This document shows positions 63,800 through 64,000 of a stretch of DNA of 64,000 bases, in pieces. The stretch covers positions 4,247,271 through 4,311,270 of the forward strand of contig CM053251.1 in assembly GCA_028583405.1 (NCBI GenBank), written 5' to 3'. The notes beneath the pieces are model-generated. The model did not search any database, had not been told where the DNA came from, and was given only the letters and a program-made list of their open reading frames with translations. This stretch comes from Pogonophryne albipinna. Its lineage: Eukaryota > Chordata > Actinopteri > Perciformes > Artedidraconidae. Position 1 is the first letter of the stretch. Each line of letters opens with the position of its first letter. Made by a program: the position numbers and the translations under genes.

Positions 63800-64000
63800 C
63801 TCCAGGCTCTTCAGCACAAGGAGAAAGTAACATGAATGACTGGTCATGGATCAATTAACAGCTACTGTTGACCACCACCACTAATAGCACTCAGGACCAT
63901 TTCCCTCGGCCATCTCACTAATACACAACAACGCTTCACTTGTGCATACATATATTCACATTACACAAGAAACAAAACACCTAATTCAAGAATGAGCAGT

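Overview
The window is vertebrate, and specifically teleost fish, genomic DNA. It has GT-AG spliced exons of one recognisable developmental gene on the minus strand, very many (CA/GT)n arrays, and fish-type mobile DNA: an L2-clade LINE, a tRNA-derived SINE, Tc1, hAT and TTAA-target elements. No bacterial-type genes, operons or CRISPR arrays are present.

The only host gene I can support is zeb1 (zinc-finger E-box-binding homeobox 1) on the minus strand, from its 3' UTR (about 1510-4030) through seven coding exons (4031-4752, 7761-7923, 8505-10285, 10558-10684, 12462-12664, 13900-14082, 21447-21629). All seven junctions are phase-consistent. Together with one base supplied by an upstream exon they give 1,121 codons including the stop, close to the length of mammalian ZEB1. 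The first exon, which in vertebrate ZEB1 encodes about 20 basic residues, was not found. Everything from 21630 to 64000 is therefore most likely the large intron 1 (or beyond), with no host exon recognised. The protein has an N-terminal acidic segment, four N-terminal zinc fingers (exons 5, 6, 7), SUMO-type and CtBP-binding motifs and a homeodomain-like segment (exon 7), three C-terminal fingers (exons 8, 9) and a glutamate-rich tail. The 3' UTR carries 12 miR-200-family seed sites and two miR-205 sites, so the miR-200/ZEB control circuit can be read directly from the sequence.

Mobile DNA dominates the rest. Intron 8 holds one hAT-like element nested in another, plus a third with a target-site duplication. 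Intron 5 holds a fold-back hAT-like element with a perfect 8-bp duplication. Intron 4 holds an L2 3' fragment. Intron 2 holds a 5'-truncated L2-type reverse transcriptase fragment next to a SINE that shares its tail. Region 21630-64000 contains a near-intact L2 LINE (about 32985-37822), a decayed Tc1 element (50411-52002), a hAT element with a transposase remnant (58013-59041), several copies of a TTAA-flanked MITE family, a 779-bp element with 22-bp perfect inverted ends, a duplicated telomere-motif repeat, a 16-bp minisatellite of about 42 units and more than 20 microsatellites.

The observations most worth a second look are these: the L2 element whose ORF1 and ORF2 lie in one frame split by a single TGA with no ATG for ORF2; the dense miR-200/miR-205 site array; the fold-back element; and the TTAA MITE family seen as seven copies.
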